The notes under the pieces were generated by a model that was not told where the DNA came from, made no database searches, and saw nothing but the letters and a program-made list of their open reading frames with translations. Positions 11,302 to 20,726 of a stretch of DNA of 64,000 bases are shown here, piece by piece. The position numbers and the translations under genes were made by a program. Source of the DNA: Paracoccaceae bacterium (GTDB lineage Bacteria > Pseudomonadota > Alphaproteobacteria > Rhodobacterales > Rhodobacteraceae); assembly GCA_021296235.1 (NCBI GenBank), contig JAGWAS010000003.1, positions 124,001-188,000 on the forward strand. The letters are read 5' to 3'. The number at the start of each line of letters is the position of its first letter. The stretch's first letter is position 1.

Positions 11302-12546
11302 TCAATCCTTTAGGGATTCCTCGCGCAATCCGTCTGCGAGGAGGTTAAGTCCAAGCACAAGGCTCATCAGGGCCAAGGCCGGCGGCAGAGCCGGATGCGG
11401 GTAAATCGAAAGGAGTTTGCGGCCATCATTTATGGTTGATCCCCAGTCGGGGCTTTCGGGGCTCACCCCAAGACCGAAGAATCCCAATGTTCCCAGCAGG
11501 ATCGTGGTGTAGCCAATCCTTAGACAAAAATCGACGATGAGCGGCCCGCGTGCGTTGGGAAGAATTTCCCAAAGCATGATGTACCATGGGCCTTCGCCTC
11601 TTGTCTGTGCTGCCGCAACATAGTCCCTCGTTTGGATGTCCAGCGTTAGCCCGCGCACGATCCGAAAAACCGTTGGCGAATTGACGAACACCACCGACAC
11701 AAATACGTTCAGCAGATTGGGACTCATTCCGAAAACACCCAATCCGAACGCACTCAACGGGTCGGCGTTGAAGGCCAGGCCGGAATACGCCCAAAATCCA
11801 AGCAGCAGGGTCAGACTAATCAGCAAGAGTCGCGTCGCCGGCTGGGTAAAGAACTTCGAATTCCAGAGAATTATGAAGAACACTATCGGAAACGCAAAAA
11901 GAATCGCTGCGAGGATGTTAGGGATGGACGTCGTCCAGGTATTGTTCAACCAAAGCGGAATCTCTGTTCCCGCCTCCCTGATTTCGGGAGTAACAAGCAG
12001 ATAGAAGAGGAGAATCACCGGGAATGCCAGAACAAGATTGGCAACGAACGACAGGCTGGTGTCAAAACGTCCGCCGAAATAGCCTGCGGGCAAGCCTAGT
12101 GTGATCCCGACCATGAATGCGATGGTCGTCGCAGCGGGTGCAATGCTCATTACACCCTTTGCACCGATGACCATCCGCGAAAACACGTCTCGGCCAAGAT
12201 TGTCACCGCCAAGGAGATAGGCGAGTTCCTCGGAGTCTGGAATGAACGTGCCCGGTACTTTGTTCTTCAGTTCGGCAATTTGAACCAACGGGTCAAATGT
12301 GGCAATTGCCGGAACCAGATTGATTCCGGCTATGGCAACACCCTCGGAAAAGATTGCGGTGAACAACCAGAAAGCTACGATCCCGAATCCGATCATTCCA
12401 ACTTTGCTGTCGAACAGCTTGCCGTAGAGGCCCAACCGTCGCTTGAAGGTGATTGATGCGGCAAAGATTACCAGAAGGGTCACCCAAACTGGTACGAACT
12501 GAATCAGGAGTTGGGCAAAAATTTGCCCCCAATTAAGCGGTGTCAT
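11302..12546 (-). CDS. Peptide-type ABC transporter permease, OppC/DppC family
   Basis: Inner-membrane permease subunit paired with the OppB-like protein. Seen: an N-terminal membrane segment near residue 25, the GGDNLGRDVFSRM motif typical of OppC/DppC, and the cytoplasmic coupling loop around DYVAAAQTRGEGPWYIMLWEILPNARGP with FFGLGVSPESPDWGSTINDGR near the end. At 414 residues it is about 100 longer than most OppC proteins. The excess is an additional hydrophobic stretch between the conserved N- and C-terminal halves, around NNTWTTSIPNILAAILFAF to LLGFWAYSGLAF. The operon order is oppA-oppB-oppC-oppDF. Confidence 0.9.
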   Translation of the reverse strand: MTPLNWGQIFAQLLIQFVPVWVTLLVIFAASITFKRRLGLYGKLFDSKVGMIGFGIVAFWLFTAIFSEGVAIAGINLVPAIATFDPLVQIAELKNKVPGTFIPDSEELAYLLGGDNLGRDVFSRMVIGAKGVMSIAPAATTIAFMVGITLGLPAGYFGGRFDTSLSFVANLVLAFPVILLFYLLVTPEIREAGTEIPLWLNNTWTTSIPNILAAILFAFPIVFFIILWNSKFFTQPATRLLLISLTLLLGFWAYSGLAFNADPLSAFGLGVFGMSPNLLNVFVSVVFVNSPTVFRIVRGLTLDIQTRDYVAAAQTRGEGPWYIMLWEILPNARGPLIVDFCLRIGYTTILLGTLGFFGLGVSPESPDWGSTINDGRKLLSIYPHPALPPALALMSLVLGLNLLADGLREESLKD

Positions 12547-12556
12547 GGCCGTCCGT

Positions 12557-13606
12557 TCACGAGATTCGAATGCGCGGGTTGAGGTAAACGTAACCGATGT
12601 CGGAAATCAGTTGCGTGATCAGAACCACCACCACCGCCGCCATTGAGCAGCTGATGAGCAATTCTATGTCGTTATTGTTGGCGGCAAGCACGAGAGTCCA
12701 CCCGAACCCCTTGTAGTTGAAAAGGGTTTCCACGATCACAACCCCGGTGAGCAGCCAAGGAAATTGGAGCATAATCACCGTGAAGGGCGCAATGAGCGCG
12801 TTGCGCAGGGCATGCTTGAGTACGATCATGTGAAAAGAGACGCCCTTGAGGCGCGCCGTTCTAATGTACTGCGACGTCATAACTTCCGCCATGGAGGCGC
12901 GGGTCATCCGGGCGATATAGCCCATTCCGTAGAGCGCCATGGTGAGCACCGGCAGGGTGAAATTGTCAAACGTTACACCGTCGTTCAAGGCGCTTGCGGC
13001 CGATCCCTTGAACCACTTCAAACCAACTGCGGATGAGGCAAACAAAGCGACCAGCACAACTCCGGAAATGTACTCCGGTGTGGCGGTTGTCGTGATGGCA
13101 AAGGTGGAAAGCGACCGATCGGTTCGTGACCCTTCGCGCATTCCCGCCAGCACCCCGACCACGATCGCCATGGGCACCATCACGACCATGACCCAAAACA
13201 TCAGCACGCCGCTGGCCCCAAGACGTTTCCAAACGATCTCGTTCACCGCAACCTTGGCAACCGTGGAATGTCCAAGATTGCCCTGCAGCAGGCCGCAACG
13301 GGTTGGGATCTCATCGGGTTGCATTCCGAATTCGACACACCGGCCGCGAATGGTCCCATCCTCGGTTTGCCGGCGCCAACCGGGAACGATGCCAAGCCAC
13401 TGGCCGTATCTCAAAACTATCGGTTCCAGATAACCGTTTTTTTCCAGGTAGCCTGCGACTGCGGCATCCGACATCCGCTGGTTGCCTTGGGATTTGGCGA
13501 GTTTCTCCAGATTCGGGTAGAGATTTGTCAGGAAGAACACGATGAAGGTTAACACAAGTGCAGTCAGTGTCATGACACCAAAGCGCTTGATCAGGAAAAT
13601 TCCCAT
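12557..13606 (-). CDS. Peptide-type ABC transporter permease, OppB/DppB family
   Basis: Inner-membrane permease subunit. Seen: the N-terminal anchor IKRFGVMTLTALVLTFIVFF, a GNLGHSTV motif matching the GDLG-type segment before the permease domain, several membrane spans, and the coupling loop YIRTARLKGVSFHMIVLKHALRNAL at about 250-275, followed by FNYKGFGWTL. At 349 residues it is slightly long because of a periplasmic insertion between the first two spans (roughly residues 60-115, containing cysteines in GRCVEFGMQ and TRCGLLQ). It is followed by oppC after 10 bases. Confidence 0.92.
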   Translation of the reverse strand: MGIFLIKRFGVMTLTALVLTFIVFFLTNLYPNLEKLAKSQGNQRMSDAAVAGYLEKNGYLEPIVLRYGQWLGIVPGWRRQTEDGTIRGRCVEFGMQPDEIPTRCGLLQGNLGHSTVAKVAVNEIVWKRLGASGVLMFWVMVVMVPMAIVVGVLAGMREGSRTDRSLSTFAITTTATPEYISGVVLVALFASSAVGLKWFKGSAASALNDGVTFDNFTLPVLTMALYGMGYIARMTRASMAEVMTSQYIRTARLKGVSFHMIVLKHALRNALIAPFTVIMLQFPWLLTGVVIVETLFNYKGFGWTLVLAANNNDIELLISCSMAAVVVVLITQLISDIGYVYLNPRIRIS

Positions 13607-13680
13607 GTACTCACCTTAACCTGTTGATCTGCAGGAGTTGATCAATCTCAAGGCATTCGATCCGCCAATGAACCCATGCA

Positions 13681-13713
13681 GTTCGACCGGACGGAAGTCC
13701 GCCCGGTCGGAAC
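13681..13713 (-). terminator. Stem-loop between oppA and oppB (probably mRNA processing)
   Basis: A GC-rich inverted repeat lies between the oppA stop and the oppB start. The arms GTTC-GACCGG and CCGGTCGGAAC pair with one bulge, and the centre CGG-AAGT-CCG extends the hairpin. No T-run follows on the minus strand, so it is more likely a processing or 3'-end-stabilising element that lets the binding protein be made in excess over the permeases than a full terminator. The structure is seen; the role is inferred. Confidence 0.55.
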
Positions 13714-13724
13714 TTACTGCCGAG

Positions 13725-15386
13725 TTACGCCGCCCACCCAATCTTGTAGACATGGATTTCGAAGGTCGGATGCATTCCGGCATTCACGAGGCCATCTTTG
13801 TGGTGCCGGTAGAGCGAACGCCAATACGGCTGAACGATATGCCCTTCCTCCAGCATAATCTCCTGGAGGCGCCGCATGACCACGCGACGCTTGTCGGCAT
13901 CGGCGATGGAAAGCGCAATTCCGAGTTTTTCGTCGAACTCGGCGTTTGCCATTCCGGTTTCGTTCCACGCTTCGCCGCTCCGGTAGGCCAGGGCAAGCAC
14001 CTGAACTCCGAGCGGTCGCTGGTTCCAATTTGTCGACGAGTACGGATACTTGGCCCAATCGTTCCAAAAGGTGTTTCCCGGAAGGATGGTCCGCCTCACC
14101 TTGATTCCGGCATCGCGCAACTGGGCGGCAACGGAATCAGTGGTGTTGCGTCTCCAATCGTCATCGATCGAAATCAACTCGTGCTCGTAGTCAAGCATCC
14201 CGGCTTCCTCAAGCAATGCCTTGGCACCTTCCGGATCCCTGACATGCTCCATCCCCGGGGCGTATTCCGGGTGAATTGGGCAAACATGATGATTTTCGGC
14301 CACGGTGCCGCGATCGTTGTATCCGAGCTTAAGGCAGGTCGAATTGTCGACGGCCATGACCAGCGCTTGCCGGACGCGACTGTCGGCATAGGGTGTTGCG
14401 CCATCAACTTCCGCCTCTGAATTGGTACGGATGACAATCGTGGCGGCGGTTACGATGTCGGAATTAATCCAACCGAGACCGTCAAACTGGTCAATGAACT
14501 CACCGACCGTTTCGTAGGTCATGTCGAATTCCTCGGCATCCGCACCGGCCAGCCAGGACGCAGGATCGGTGCCGTAGTCCAAATATTCGATGCGGTCGAG
14601 ATGTGCGCCTTCTCCCCACCACTCGTGGTTTTCGTTACGAACCAGCACGCCCCTGACACCGACCTCAAGCGATTCCGGAACATAGGGCCCCGTGCCGATC
14701 GGATTGCGCAACATATCTTCGTCGGGATTGAAGCTTGAATGAACAATTGCCGCAGGATAGTCGGCCATCCCCGGAATGATGGAGATGTCCGGTTGCGGCA
14801 GGGTCAACCTTACAGAATGGTCGTCAATGACGCTGATCGCTCCGTCAATGGCCTTGTTGGTATCCGGATCGATGAGCGTTGCCATTCGACCAGCCATCGA
14901 GTTGCCGTCAACTCCCTTTTCGCACCAGCGGTTGATGTTGAAGGCGACATGCTCTGCCGTGAAGTCGTCGCCGTTGTTCCACTTCACCCCCCTGCGAACA
15001 TGAAGAACATATTCGGTGGCGTCTTCGTTGACGTCCCAGCTTTCGAGCAAGATGCCCCTGAAAGTTCCGTCGGCATTATATTCAACGAGGTATTCGAGCC
15101 AACCTCTTGCAAAGTTGGCAATCTGCGACCAATCGAACGTCCTTGGATCTTTGAGGCCACGAACTTCGGTCTGCAGGCGAAGCGTGCCACCTCTCCTGAT
15201 GTCCATCGCATTGGCCTCGCTCGGGATGATGCCTGCCAGTGAATATGCGCCGGCTGCCGTTACTCCCATGGCAGTTGAGCGTGCCATGAATTCGCGTCGG
15301 CTCAGTTTGCCGTCCAGGAATTCCCGGGCGTACATCTTTGCCAACCCATGCACTGGTCTTCCATTTATGGTCGGATAATTTGTCAT
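13725..15386 (-). CDS. Peptide-type ABC transporter substrate-binding protein (SBP_bac_5)
   Basis: Periplasmic binding protein that delivers the substrate to the permeases. The 553-residue chain starts [14 protein letters not shown] behind GGGAGAG. A twin-arginine type signal is visible: [13 protein letters not shown] at residues 29-41, then a hydrophobic stretch and a likely cleavage after SEANA, so Tat export is probable. Downstream are family 5 landmarks: [64 protein letters not shown] split over residues about 120-165, and [14 protein letters not shown]. Longer readings from upstream overlap non-coding sequence. The substrate is not predictable; the family binds peptides, nickel, heme or oligosaccharides. 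Confidence 0.92.
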   Translation of the reverse strand: MTNYPTINGRPVHGLAKMYAREFLDGKLSRREFMARSTAMGVTAAGAYSLAGIIPSEANAMDIRRGGTLRLQTEVRGLKDPRTFDWSQIANFARGWLEYLVEYNADGTFRGILLESWDVNEDATEYVLHVRRGVKWNNGDDFTAEHVAFNINRWCEKGVDGNSMAGRMATLIDPDTNKAIDGAISVIDDHSVRLTLPQPDISIIPGMADYPAAIVHSSFNPDEDMLRNPIGTGPYVPESLEVGVRGVLVRNENHEWWGEGAHLDRIEYLDYGTDPASWLAGADAEEFDMTYETVGEFIDQFDGLGWINSDIVTAATIVIRTNSEAEVDGATPYADSRVRQALVMAVDNSTCLKLGYNDRGTVAENHHVCPIHPEYAPGMEHVRDPEGAKALLEEAGMLDYEHELISIDDDWRRNTTDSVAAQLRDAGIKVRRTILPGNTFWNDWAKYPYSSTNWNQRPLGVQVLALAYRSGEAWNETGMANAEFDEKLGIALSIADADKRRVVMRRLQEIMLEEGHIVQPYWRSLYRHHKDGLVNAGMHPTFEIHVYKIGWAA

Positions 15387-15614
15387 TCGGCTCTCCCAAT
15401 CATTTGTTTCAAGAGTTGCGAGTGAATTGACGGCGACAAGCACCCGGAATTTCCTTCCAAGCTCCTGAAGTCCCCCCATCCAAATTGCAACAAAACACAC
15501 CCCATTATTTTAGACTTGGGCTGACATTGCAATGGACATGTTGGTGCGACGTCAATCCGGTGGCTGTTTCGGGGGATGATGTAACGGGTTGCGCCACTGG
15601 GCTGCTATTCTGAT

Positions 15615-16499
15615 TCAGGCCGAAAGTCGCCGCCAGTTGCTCATTCGGGATCGAAACCAGGTTCTTTGCCTCTTGGCAAATTGACGGGTGGCGGCAGCTA
15701 TCCTGGTTAGGGTTTCGTCAAGTCCAATCCTGCCCTCCAGATGGTCCCGGAACTCACGTGCCCCAAGTGCCTTTGAATAGGGAAGGGACGGGTCATGGCT
15801 GCGGAAAACTTCCCTGCATTCCTCAATCACACCATCCTTTACCATTTGCCGCAGTCGACGATCTATCTTGGCTGCGGTTCTCTTGGCATCGGGCCACAGC
15901 AGAATGGGATCCACTTCATCCAGTGCATAGAGCGGGTTTGTTTCAAGTGCGTGCCAGTGCGCAAGGCTTCGGCCAGTTGCTCGCTGAACCTCCCAAGCGC
16001 GTGCAACCCGAGCCGGATTGCCTAGATTGATGCCTTCCAAGGCTTCGGGTGCGCAATTGCGCAGGTCCCGGATCATCACATCGAGTCCATTCTTGGATCG
16101 GAGCCGCCGACTTTCGCTGCGAACGCCATCAGGAATGTCTGGCACGGGCGCAAGACCATGCGTAAGCGCAAAGAAATAAAGTCCAGTCCCACCGACGAAT
16201 ATTGGTGGATTGGCTGGTGCTTGCTCCAGGAATCGCCGAACGTCATTCAGCCAGGAGCCGACGGAATATCCCACGGTAGGTTCGACGTGGCCGTACAGCG
16301 CATGAGGAAGGCGGGTTTCGTCGGTTCGGGTTGGCCTTGCTGTCAGAATTCGCCAACAGGAGTAAACTTGCATTGCATCCGCGTTGACGATTGTTCCACC
16401 GCTCTCCTCGGCAATCCTCATGGCCAAGGCCGACTTGCCGGAGGCGGTCGGACCGCAAATTAGCACGGCCTTCGATCCTGACGGGCGCAAATCCGGCAT
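15615..16499 (-). CDS. miaA: tRNA dimethylallyltransferase
   Basis: Transfers the dimethylallyl group from DMAPP to A37 of tRNAs that read UNN codons. Seen: P-loop GPTASGKS at residues 16-23, the substrate segment NADAMQVY, FVGGTGLYFFALTHGL, NPARVARAWEVQRATGRSL, and the C-terminal YSKALGAREF followed by RQFAKRQRTWFRS, the tRNA-binding tail. Its 294 residues are standard. The ATG two codons inside the longest frame is preferred over a TTG. The gene is divergent from pyrH with about 150 bases between. It uses DMAPP, so it draws on the same isoprenoid supply as ispA, uppS and the squalene-type synthase in this window. Confidence 0.95.
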   Translation of the reverse strand: MPDLRPSGSKAVLICGPTASGKSALAMRIAEESGGTIVNADAMQVYSCWRILTARPTRTDETRLPHALYGHVEPTVGYSVGSWLNDVRRFLEQAPANPPIFVGGTGLYFFALTHGLAPVPDIPDGVRSESRRLRSKNGLDVMIRDLRNCAPEALEGINLGNPARVARAWEVQRATGRSLAHWHALETNPLYALDEVDPILLWPDAKRTAAKIDRRLRQMVKDGVIEECREVFRSHDPSLPYSKALGAREFRDHLEGRIGLDETLTRIAAATRQFAKRQRTWFRSRMSNWRRLSA

Positions 16500-16648
16500 G
16501 GTCAAACGGACCGCTCCGCATCAATGCAACGGTACACAGCACAGGGTGCCATACCGGAGTTTACTGATGGACAATCGTTGACGGACATGGTCAATGACGC
16601 TCGACGGATTGCGTTTCCAAAGCTGCCGAAACTACGAACAGGTTCTGC

Positions 16649-17362
16649 ATGACAGGCCTATCCCACAAACGGATAATGGTTAAGATATCCGGCGAAGCCC
16701 TCATGGGCAGCCAGAAGTACGGGCTCCACCCGCCAACCGTCGAGCGAATCGCCGGCGAAATCAAGCAGATTCACGAGTTGGGAGTTGAAATCTGCATGGT
16801 TATTGGTGGTGGAAACGTGTTTCGCGGGCTGCATGGTTCCGCACAGGGAATGGAACGAACGACGGCGGATTACATGGGAATGCTCGCTACGGTTATGAAC
16901 GCATTGGCGATGCAAGCAGCCCTCGAATCTCTGGATGTTCCCACTAGAGTGCTCTCGGCGATTCCAATGGATCAGATTTGTGAACCCTACATCCGCCGGA
17001 GGGCGATGCGCCACTTGGAGAAGAACAGAGTTTGCATCTTCGCCTCAGGCACCGGCAATCCCTATTTCACAACAGATACAGCTGCTACCCTTCGCGCCAG
17101 TGAACTTGACTGCGAGGCAATCTACAAAGGCACCAAGGTTGACGGAGTTTATGATGTTGACCCGTGCCAGAATGATGGCGCAGCACGCTATAGAAGAGTT
17201 AGTTTTGATGAGGTTCTGCAGAAAAATCTGAAAGTCATGGATGCATCGGCAATTGCCCTTGCGCGCGACAACAATTTGCCCATCATTGTCTATTCAATCC
17301 TCAAGTCCGGTGGGTTGAAGGACATCTTGGAGAACCGGGGAACCTATACAATCATCGGTTGA
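16649..17362 (+). CDS. pyrH: UMP kinase
   Basis: Phosphorylates UMP to UDP, the first committed step toward UTP and CTP. The 237-residue product belongs to the amino-acid-kinase fold. Seen: KISGEALMG near residue 12, [10 protein letters not shown] around 51, the UMP-site stretch [45 protein letters not shown], and the C-terminal [15 protein letters not shown]. It opens the conserved pyrH-frr-uppS-cdsA-dxr-rseP-bamA block and is followed by frr after 54 bases. Confidence 0.97.
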   Translation: MTGLSHKRIMVKISGEALMGSQKYGLHPPTVERIAGEIKQIHELGVEICMVIGGGNVFRGLHGSAQGMERTTADYMGMLATVMNALAMQAALESLDVPTRVLSAIPMDQICEPYIRRRAMRHLEKNRVCIFASGTGNPYFTTDTAATLRASELDCEAIYKGTKVDGVYDVDPCQNDGAARYRRVSFDEVLQKNLKVMDASAIALARDNNLPIIVYSILKSGGLKDILENRGTYTIIG

Positions 17363-17416
17363 ATACGGTATACGAGATGTTGTTCCCAACAATGCATCGA
17401 ACAGGGACCCAAGAGA

Positions 17417-17983
17417 ATGTCTGTCGAGGATTTTGAACTTGATGTGGATGACCTTGAACGCCGGATGAATGGTGCACTGACGGCGATGAGGCAGGAATTC
17501 GCTTCGCTGCGGACAGGAAGGGCTTCGGCTGTCATGGTCGAGTCCCTGCAGGTCAACGCCTACAACACTTCCATGCCGCTTAACCAGTGCGGCACCATTA
17601 ACGTGCCTGAACCCCGCATGATAACGATCAGCGTATGGGATAAGGATCTGGTCCATGCGGTCACGAAGGCGATTCAGGAGTCGGGGCTGGGAATCAACCC
17701 GATTGTTGAGGGAACGGTGATCCGGTTGCCGATTCCGGAATTGAATGAGGAGAGACGGCAGGAATTGTCGAAAACTGCCGCCCAGCATGCGGAGAATGCG
17801 CGCATTGCAATCAGGAACGTGCGCCGCGACGGCATGGACCAACTTCGGAAGGCCAAGTCCGATGGGGTCAGCGAGGATGAAATTGTGCTGTGGTCCGGCG
17901 AGGTTCAGGAACTGACCGACAAGTCCATTTCTGGTGTCGATCAGGCATTGGAGGCAAAACGCACTGAAATAATGGCGGTTTGA
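17417..17983 (+). CDS. frr: Ribosome recycling factor
   Basis: Splits the post-termination ribosome together with EF-G. Its 188 residues match the family. Seen: an N-terminal helix with [27 protein letters not shown], the proline-rich central domain containing [15 protein letters not shown] and [23 protein letters not shown] (residues about 75-115), and the C-terminal helix [14 protein letters not shown]. The uppS start codon immediately follows its TGA, so translation of the two is probably coupled. Confidence 0.97.
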   Translation: MSVEDFELDVDDLERRMNGALTAMRQEFASLRTGRASAVMVESLQVNAYNTSMPLNQCGTINVPEPRMITISVWDKDLVHAVTKAIQESGLGINPIVEGTVIRLPIPELNEERRQELSKTAAQHAENARIAIRNVRRDGMDQLRKAKSDGVSEDEIVLWSGEVQELTDKSISGVDQALEAKRTEIMAV

Positions 17984-18736
17984 ATGGCTGTACCGGCAAA
18001 TGACGCTGCACCGGCAGCGGTGGATGCCACGGGACGACCGCCTGCCCATGTAGCCATAATCATGGACGGAAATGGACGTTGGGCTCAACGTCGCAAGCTT
18101 CCGAGGATCCGGGGGCACCGCGAAGGAGCCGAAAGGCTGCGCGAGATCGTTGAAGAATGCGCCAGATTCGGAATCAAGTTTCTTACCGTATTTGCGTTCT
18201 CTACTGAGAATTGGAAGCGCAGCACCGAGGAGGTGAATGGGCTGATGACCTTGTTCAGGTTGTATGCCCGGTCCGAAGCTGATGCACTCGTAAGCAACGG
18301 TGCAAGGTTCAGGTTCATCGGTGATCTTGCCGAACTGGACACTTCCCTGGTCAATCAGATCCTTGAGTTGGAGAAACGGACCAAAGGAGGCAATAGACTC
18401 GAGCTAACCGTTGCGGTCAATTATGGCGCGCGCCGCGAGTTGGCAAGAGCTGCCCGAATGGTGGCGGAAAGGGTCGCCGCAGGAGAGTTGCAGCCAAGCG
18501 AGATAGACGAGGAAACGTTGAATTCGCATCTTTATACCAGCCGATTGCCGGATCCGGACCTGATCATCAGAACTTCGGGTGAGCACAGATTGTCAAATTT
18601 CATGTTGTGGCAATCGGCATATTCGGAGTTCGAATTCGTTGACGATTTGTGGCCGGAGTTCACGACGGAGAAGTTTCGCGCGGTATTGGCGAGATATGGC
18701 CACAGGAACCGCCGGTTTGGTGCGGCAGGTGGGTAA
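17984..18736 (+). CDS. uppS: Undecaprenyl diphosphate synthase (cis-prenyltransferase)
   Basis: Extends farnesyl diphosphate with isopentenyl units to the C55 lipid carrier for peptidoglycan and other envelope polymers. Seen: the catalytic segment IIMDGNGRWAQRR with Asp28, HREGAERLREIVEEC, FLTVFAFSTENWKR, and the C-terminal RTSGEHRLSNFMLWQ followed by SEFEFVDDLWPEF. Length is 250. It starts directly on the frr stop codon and its end overlaps the proposed start of cdsA. Confidence 0.97.
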   Translation: MAVPANDAAPAAVDATGRPPAHVAIIMDGNGRWAQRRKLPRIRGHREGAERLREIVEECARFGIKFLTVFAFSTENWKRSTEEVNGLMTLFRLYARSEADALVSNGARFRFIGDLAELDTSLVNQILELEKRTKGGNRLELTVAVNYGARRELARAARMVAERVAAGELQPSEIDEETLNSHLYTSRLPDPDLIIRTSGEHRLSNFMLWQSAYSEFEFVDDLWPEFTTEKFRAVLARYGHRNRRFGAAGG

Positions 18737-19532
18737 CGGGAGTCGATTGCGCCTGCGGGAATTGAAGCTTCGTCTTGTTTCAGGCCTGATCTTGGCGACG
18801 ATCGGACTCTCCGCATTGGCGCTCGGAGGTCTCGCGTTCGATTGCCTTTGCGCATTGGGCGCCGGCCTAATGATGTGGGAACTTTCAAGATTGTTTTGGC
18901 CGGAGGTGCCGCGTGGACTTGCAGTGACAATCGGGGTTCTGGCCCTGGCCGCCGTTTTGACGGCCGCGTCGCTGGGCGCAGACTTGGTTGCGGCATGGTT
19001 GGTGCTGATTTTTGCCGCTGTTGCCGCTGCCGCTGCCATGCGCCGCGACAAGGTTCTGATGGCGGTTTTTGGGGGAGTGATCTTGCTTTCTGCCCTTGTT
19101 CTCGCAGAATTGCGGGCCCAGCAGGGCATGGTCGCAGCCGCTTGGCTTGTTCTTTTGGTGGTTGCAACCGACACTGCAGCTTACGTTTGCGGAAAAGTTG
19201 TGGGCGGACCGCGACTGGCTCCTTCTTTGAGCCCGGGCAAACGCTGGAGCGGCGCCGTGGGCGGCGCCGTGGCCGCGGTGTTGATAACGACTGCGTTTGC
19301 GGGTTCTTTTTCGTTGGTGATTGTGATTTTTGGCCTGACCTTGTCGGTCGCATCGCAATTTGGCGATCTTGCCGAGAGTTGGATAAAAAGAAGGGCAGGT
19401 GTGAAGGACAGCTCAGCACTAATTCCGGGACACGGCGGGGTATTGGACAGGTTTGACGGATTGGTCGGTGCATGCGGTTTCTTTGGTGTCCTTGAGATGT
19501 TTCGGGTGGCCGCCAGGGTGGGCATTGGATGA
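18696..19532 (+). CDS. cdsA: Phosphatidate cytidylyltransferase
   Basis: Inner-membrane enzyme making CDP-diacylglycerol from phosphatidate and CTP, the branch point of phospholipid synthesis. The protein is almost entirely membrane-spanning, with about seven hydrophobic segments, and ends with the family signature SWIKRRAGVKDSSALIPGHG followed by GVLDRFDG. The start is uncertain: ATG at 18696 overlaps the uppS end by about 40 bases; GTG codons at 18720 and 18729 are alternatives, and an open extension back to 18579 reads through uppS and is unlikely. The stop overlaps the dxr start by four bases (ATGA). Confidence 0.92.
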   Translation: MATGTAGLVRQVGNGSRLRLRELKLRLVSGLILATIGLSALALGGLAFDCLCALGAGLMMWELSRLFWPEVPRGLAVTIGVLALAAVLTAASLGADLVAAWLVLIFAAVAAAAAMRRDKVLMAVFGGVILLSALVLAELRAQQGMVAAAWLVLLVVATDTAAYVCGKVVGGPRLAPSLSPGKRWSGAVGGAVAAVLITTAFAGSFSLVIVIFGLTLSVASQFGDLAESWIKRRAGVKDSSALIPGHGGVLDRFDGLVGACGFFGVLEMFRVAARVGIG

Positions 19533-20725
19533 CGGACGACAGACGCAGCATTACGGTACTCGGCTCAACCGGCTCGGTTGGGGCCAAAACCGTAACAATT
19601 TTGGAAGAGCGCGGAGGGGCGGCGACGTTCAACGTTGTTGCCCTCACAGGAGGACGAAACATTGAAAGGCTGGCCGAGCAAGCCATTTCCCTGAAGGCGG
19701 ACATTGCGGTTACCGCATACAGTGAGTGCCACGCTGAGTTGCAGGAAAGGCTGAAGAACGAAACCACCGAAGTCGCATCCGGCAGTGAGGCGCTGGCCGA
19801 AGCGGCGGGGCGGCCTGCGGACTGGACAATGTCCGCAATAGTGGGATTTGCCGGTCTTGTGCCCGGACTGCGCTGCTTGGAAAGGGGCGGCGCAATGGCT
19901 TTGGCCAACAAGGAGAGTCTGGTTGCGGCTGGCAGGTTGGTGACATCCACTGCCAACAGATCCGGTGCAATTCTGCTGCCGGTGGACAGTGAGCACTCGG
20001 CGATGTTTCAATTGCTGGCAAATGTAAAGCCGCAGGAAATTGAATCGCTTATTTTGACGGCGTCGGGTGGGCCATTCAGGCATCTGACAACTGGTGAGCT
20101 TGCGAAGGTAACACCAAAGCAGGCGGCAAGACATCCGACATGGAACATGGGCATGAGAATTTCCATCGACAGTGCCACAATGTTCAACAAGGCGCTGGAG
20201 ATGATTGAGGCACACGAGCTTTTCGAAACTCCGGCCGACTCGATCGGCGTGCTGGTTCACCCGCAATCAATCGTCCATGCCCTGATCGGATTCCACGATG
20301 GTCAAATGCTGGCTCACATGAGTTCGACCGACATGCGCGGAGCCATTGAATACGCCATGAATTGGCCAAATCGTTTGCCATCCCGACTGCGTCGACTGGA
20401 TTTGGCGGCGTTGGGAAAGCTTGAGTTCGAGGAGCCTGATGAGGTCAGATTTCCTGCAACCAGGCTTGCGCGCGAGGTTTTGAGAATTGGCGGATTCGCC
20501 GGTGCCGCATTCAATGGCGCCAAGGAAGCTGCACTTGATGCCTTCCTGCTGGGCAACATCAATTTTACGGGCATGTCGTGTGCGGTCGACGAGGTTCTTA
20601 ATTCCATGGCGGGTGATGGCAGCCTTTGCGGCGAGGCCCTTGAGTTGAAAGAAATCATGGAGGTTGACAGGTTGGCCCGCATCAGGGTTGAGGAATATAT
20701 TTCCCGCGGGTTGGGTCAGGATTAG
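19529..20725 (+). CDS. dxr: 1-deoxy-D-xylulose 5-phosphate reductoisomerase
   Basis: Second step of the MEP isoprenoid pathway: NADPH-dependent rearrangement of DXP to MEP. Seen: the nucleotide-binding GSTGSVG at residues 12-18, ALANKESLVAAG, PVDSEHSAMFQ, the metal and substrate site SGGPFR, NMGMRISIDSATMFNKALEMIEA around residues 207-230, VHPQSIVHALIGF, and FNGAKEAALDAFL near the end. Length 398 is standard. It is translationally coupled to cdsA, and rseP starts one base after its stop. The pathway's first enzyme (dxs), its last (ispH) and an FPP synthase lie 26-31 kb away in this window. Confidence 0.97.
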   Translation: MTDDRRSITVLGSTGSVGAKTVTILEERGGAATFNVVALTGGRNIERLAEQAISLKADIAVTAYSECHAELQERLKNETTEVASGSEALAEAAGRPADWTMSAIVGFAGLVPGLRCLERGGAMALANKESLVAAGRLVTSTANRSGAILLPVDSEHSAMFQLLANVKPQEIESLILTASGGPFRHLTTGELAKVTPKQAARHPTWNMGMRISIDSATMFNKALEMIEAHELFETPADSIGVLVHPQSIVHALIGFHDGQMLAHMSSTDMRGAIEYAMNWPNRLPSRLRRLDLAALGKLEFEEPDEVRFPATRLAREVLRIGGFAGAAFNGAKEAALDAFLLGNINFTGMSCAVDEVLNSMAGDGSLCGEALELKEIMEVDRLARIRVEEYISRGLGQD

Positions 20726-20726
20726 C

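Noticed and set aside
18579..18695. Longer N-terminus for cdsA
   Set aside because: It lies wholly within uppS in another frame and adds a basic, non-hydrophobic stretch not found in the family.
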